From NCBI GenBank assembly GCA_031277535.1, contig JAITMD010000017.1, positions 19,767 through 83,766 of the forward strand: DNA of 64,000 nt. The letters run 5' to 3'. Under the pieces are notes generated by a model. The model made no database searches. It was not told the origin of the DNA and was given only the letters and a program-made list of their open reading frames with translations. This DNA comes from Flavobacteriaceae bacterium (GTDB taxonomy: Bacteria > Bacteroidota > Bacteroidia > Flavobacteriales > Flavobacteriaceae). The stretch's first letter is position 1; each line of letters begins with the position of its first letter. Shown one piece after another: positions 63,161 through 64,000 of the stretch. Made by a program: the position numbers and the translations under genes.

Positions 63161-64000
63161 ATGAATAAAAGAAAGATTATGTTGGGGGCTTTACTTCTTG
63201 TTTCAGGAGTAGCATTTTCTCAAGTTGGGGTGGGGGTAAAAGAGCCTCATAAATCAACACTGTTGCATTTAGAAAATAAAGAAAACGATTATAAAGGAAT
63301 GTTTGTTCCAAATGTTCCTTTGAAGAATACTAAGGATAAAAATGTAATTAATAAAGGAGATATTTTAAATAGCCTATTAGTTTATAATACAGCTATTGGT
63401 TTAGATGTTACTCCTGGTTTTTATTATTGGAAAGATGAACAGTGGATTCGTGTTGTGGATAGTAAAGACATCATTGATAATTTAGATAATTTTCCAAAGA
63501 ACAAGGAAATAGCTGTTAAGGTAGAAAATGGTATTGAGATCCTTTATGTTGAAGATACAAAAGGGAATATTGTTTCTGTTCCTTTAAAAGATGTAAATAT
63601 TGTGACCACTCTTAAAGATCAAGGGAAAGGACAATATATTTTTACAAATGAGGTGGGTGACCATACAATTATTGATGTTACGGCAAGTGTTGTTAATAAT
63701 ATTGAGGAGATTTTAAAAGATAGTACGGTACAAAACAGTATTTATACGACTGTAGCAGCTCAAGGTAAAGAAATGAAAGCTAAAGATGCTTCTATTGAGT
63801 TAATAGGTGCAGATAAAGCCGTGTTAAATGAAATGAAAATCTCTGTGGCAGAGAAAGGAATTACTACTGATAAAATAGCTCCAGGAAGCAAGAAACAAAT
63901 CTTGATTACAAATTCAAAAGGCGAAGTTGTATGGGTAGATGCGAGTGATGAAGTAATTATTGATGCAGTAAAGAACAATGAGACAGTTACTGTATTAGAG
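63161..64000 (+). CDS. Host secreted surface protein (partial)
   Basis: The frame is open from the ATG at 63161 to the window edge (280 codons). Signal peptide MNKRKIMLGALLLVSGVAFS, then QVGVGVKEPHKSTLLHLENK. This start is typical of large repetitive secreted proteins of Myroides, Flavobacterium and relatives. The visible part has repeated 'NNxExVxVLE' units and alternating beta segments. The C-terminus lies outside the window. Confidence 0.75.
   Translation, partial: MNKRKIMLGALLLVSGVAFSQVGVGVKEPHKSTLLHLENKENDYKGMFVPNVPLKNTKDKNVINKGDILNSLLVYNTAIGLDVTPGFYYWKDEQWIRVVDSKDIIDNLDNFPKNKEIAVKVENGIEILYVEDTKGNIVSVPLKDVNIVTTLKDQGKGQYIFTNEVGDHTIIDVTASVVNNIEEILKDSTVQNSIYTTVAAQGKEMKAKDASIELIGADKAVLNEMKISVAEKGITTDKIAPGSKKQILITNSKGEVVWVDASDEVIIDAVKNNETVTVLE

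Overview
The window is AT-rich DNA of a Flavobacteriia-type Bacteroidota. The signs are TAnnTTTG (-7) promoters, A-rich start regions in place of Shine-Dalgarno sites, and a secreted host protein at the right edge of a Myroides/Flavobacterium-like kind. The genus is inference. Nearly all of it (1 to about 61.4 kb) is a temperate phage integrated at the 3' end of a tRNA-Arg(TCT) gene (61431-61504, minus). The left attachment site lies outside the window. Only about the last 2.5 kb is host DNA.

Layout. 0-11.1 kb: two lipoprotein genes whose first 122 bp are almost identical (886-1007 and 10027-10148). They enclose a regulator, tail fibres and a lysis cassette (holin, GH108 endolysin, single-gene spanin); a further lipoprotein gene runs off the left edge. 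11.2-37.0 kb: virion genes, all plus strand: large terminase, 799-aa portal, scaffold-like protein, major capsid protein, ring proteins, a 1443-aa tail-hub/muzzle protein, small virion proteins and a 2469-aa polyvalent 'cargo' protein. The order and sizes resemble the podovirus module of crAss-like phages; this is recalled family knowledge, not a search result. 37.3-39.1 kb: cargo genes, namely a 2-deoxyribosyltransferase/TIR-like protein and another lipoprotein. 39.2-55.3 kb: a long minus-strand early operon with a nucleoid-associated protein, two 2OG-Fe(II) oxygenase-like proteins, replication initiator, SSB-like protein, ASCH protein, PD-(D/E)XK exonuclease, RecT annealase, and Rha/KilAC regulator. 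It is interrupted by small plus-strand genes for secreted or membrane proteins. 55.3-55.6 kb: divergent control region. 55.6-59.4 kb: LexA-like repressor, two secreted proteins, and a HipA-like kinase/DUF3037 pair. 59.4-61.4 kb: HTH regulator, tyrosine integrase and an 11-bp-phased repeat array next to the tRNA.

How it works together (inference). In the lysogen the S24 repressor shuts the leftward early promoter, whose 19-bp spacer holds a perfect 12-bp palindrome. After induction the early transcript starts with a long hairpin and a boxA-like element, as if antiterminated, and makes the recombination and replication proteins. Late genes are read from four TAnnTTTG promoters lacking a clear -33 box. 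Genes with their own promoters and terminators probably serve the lysogen by excluding or defending against other phages.

The most notable signals are the temperate crAss-like gene arrangement, a secreted lysogeny protein that copies the N-terminus of a virion protein, the helically phased TGCAC array, the boxA-containing early leader, and the lipoprotein family sharing a constant 5' end.
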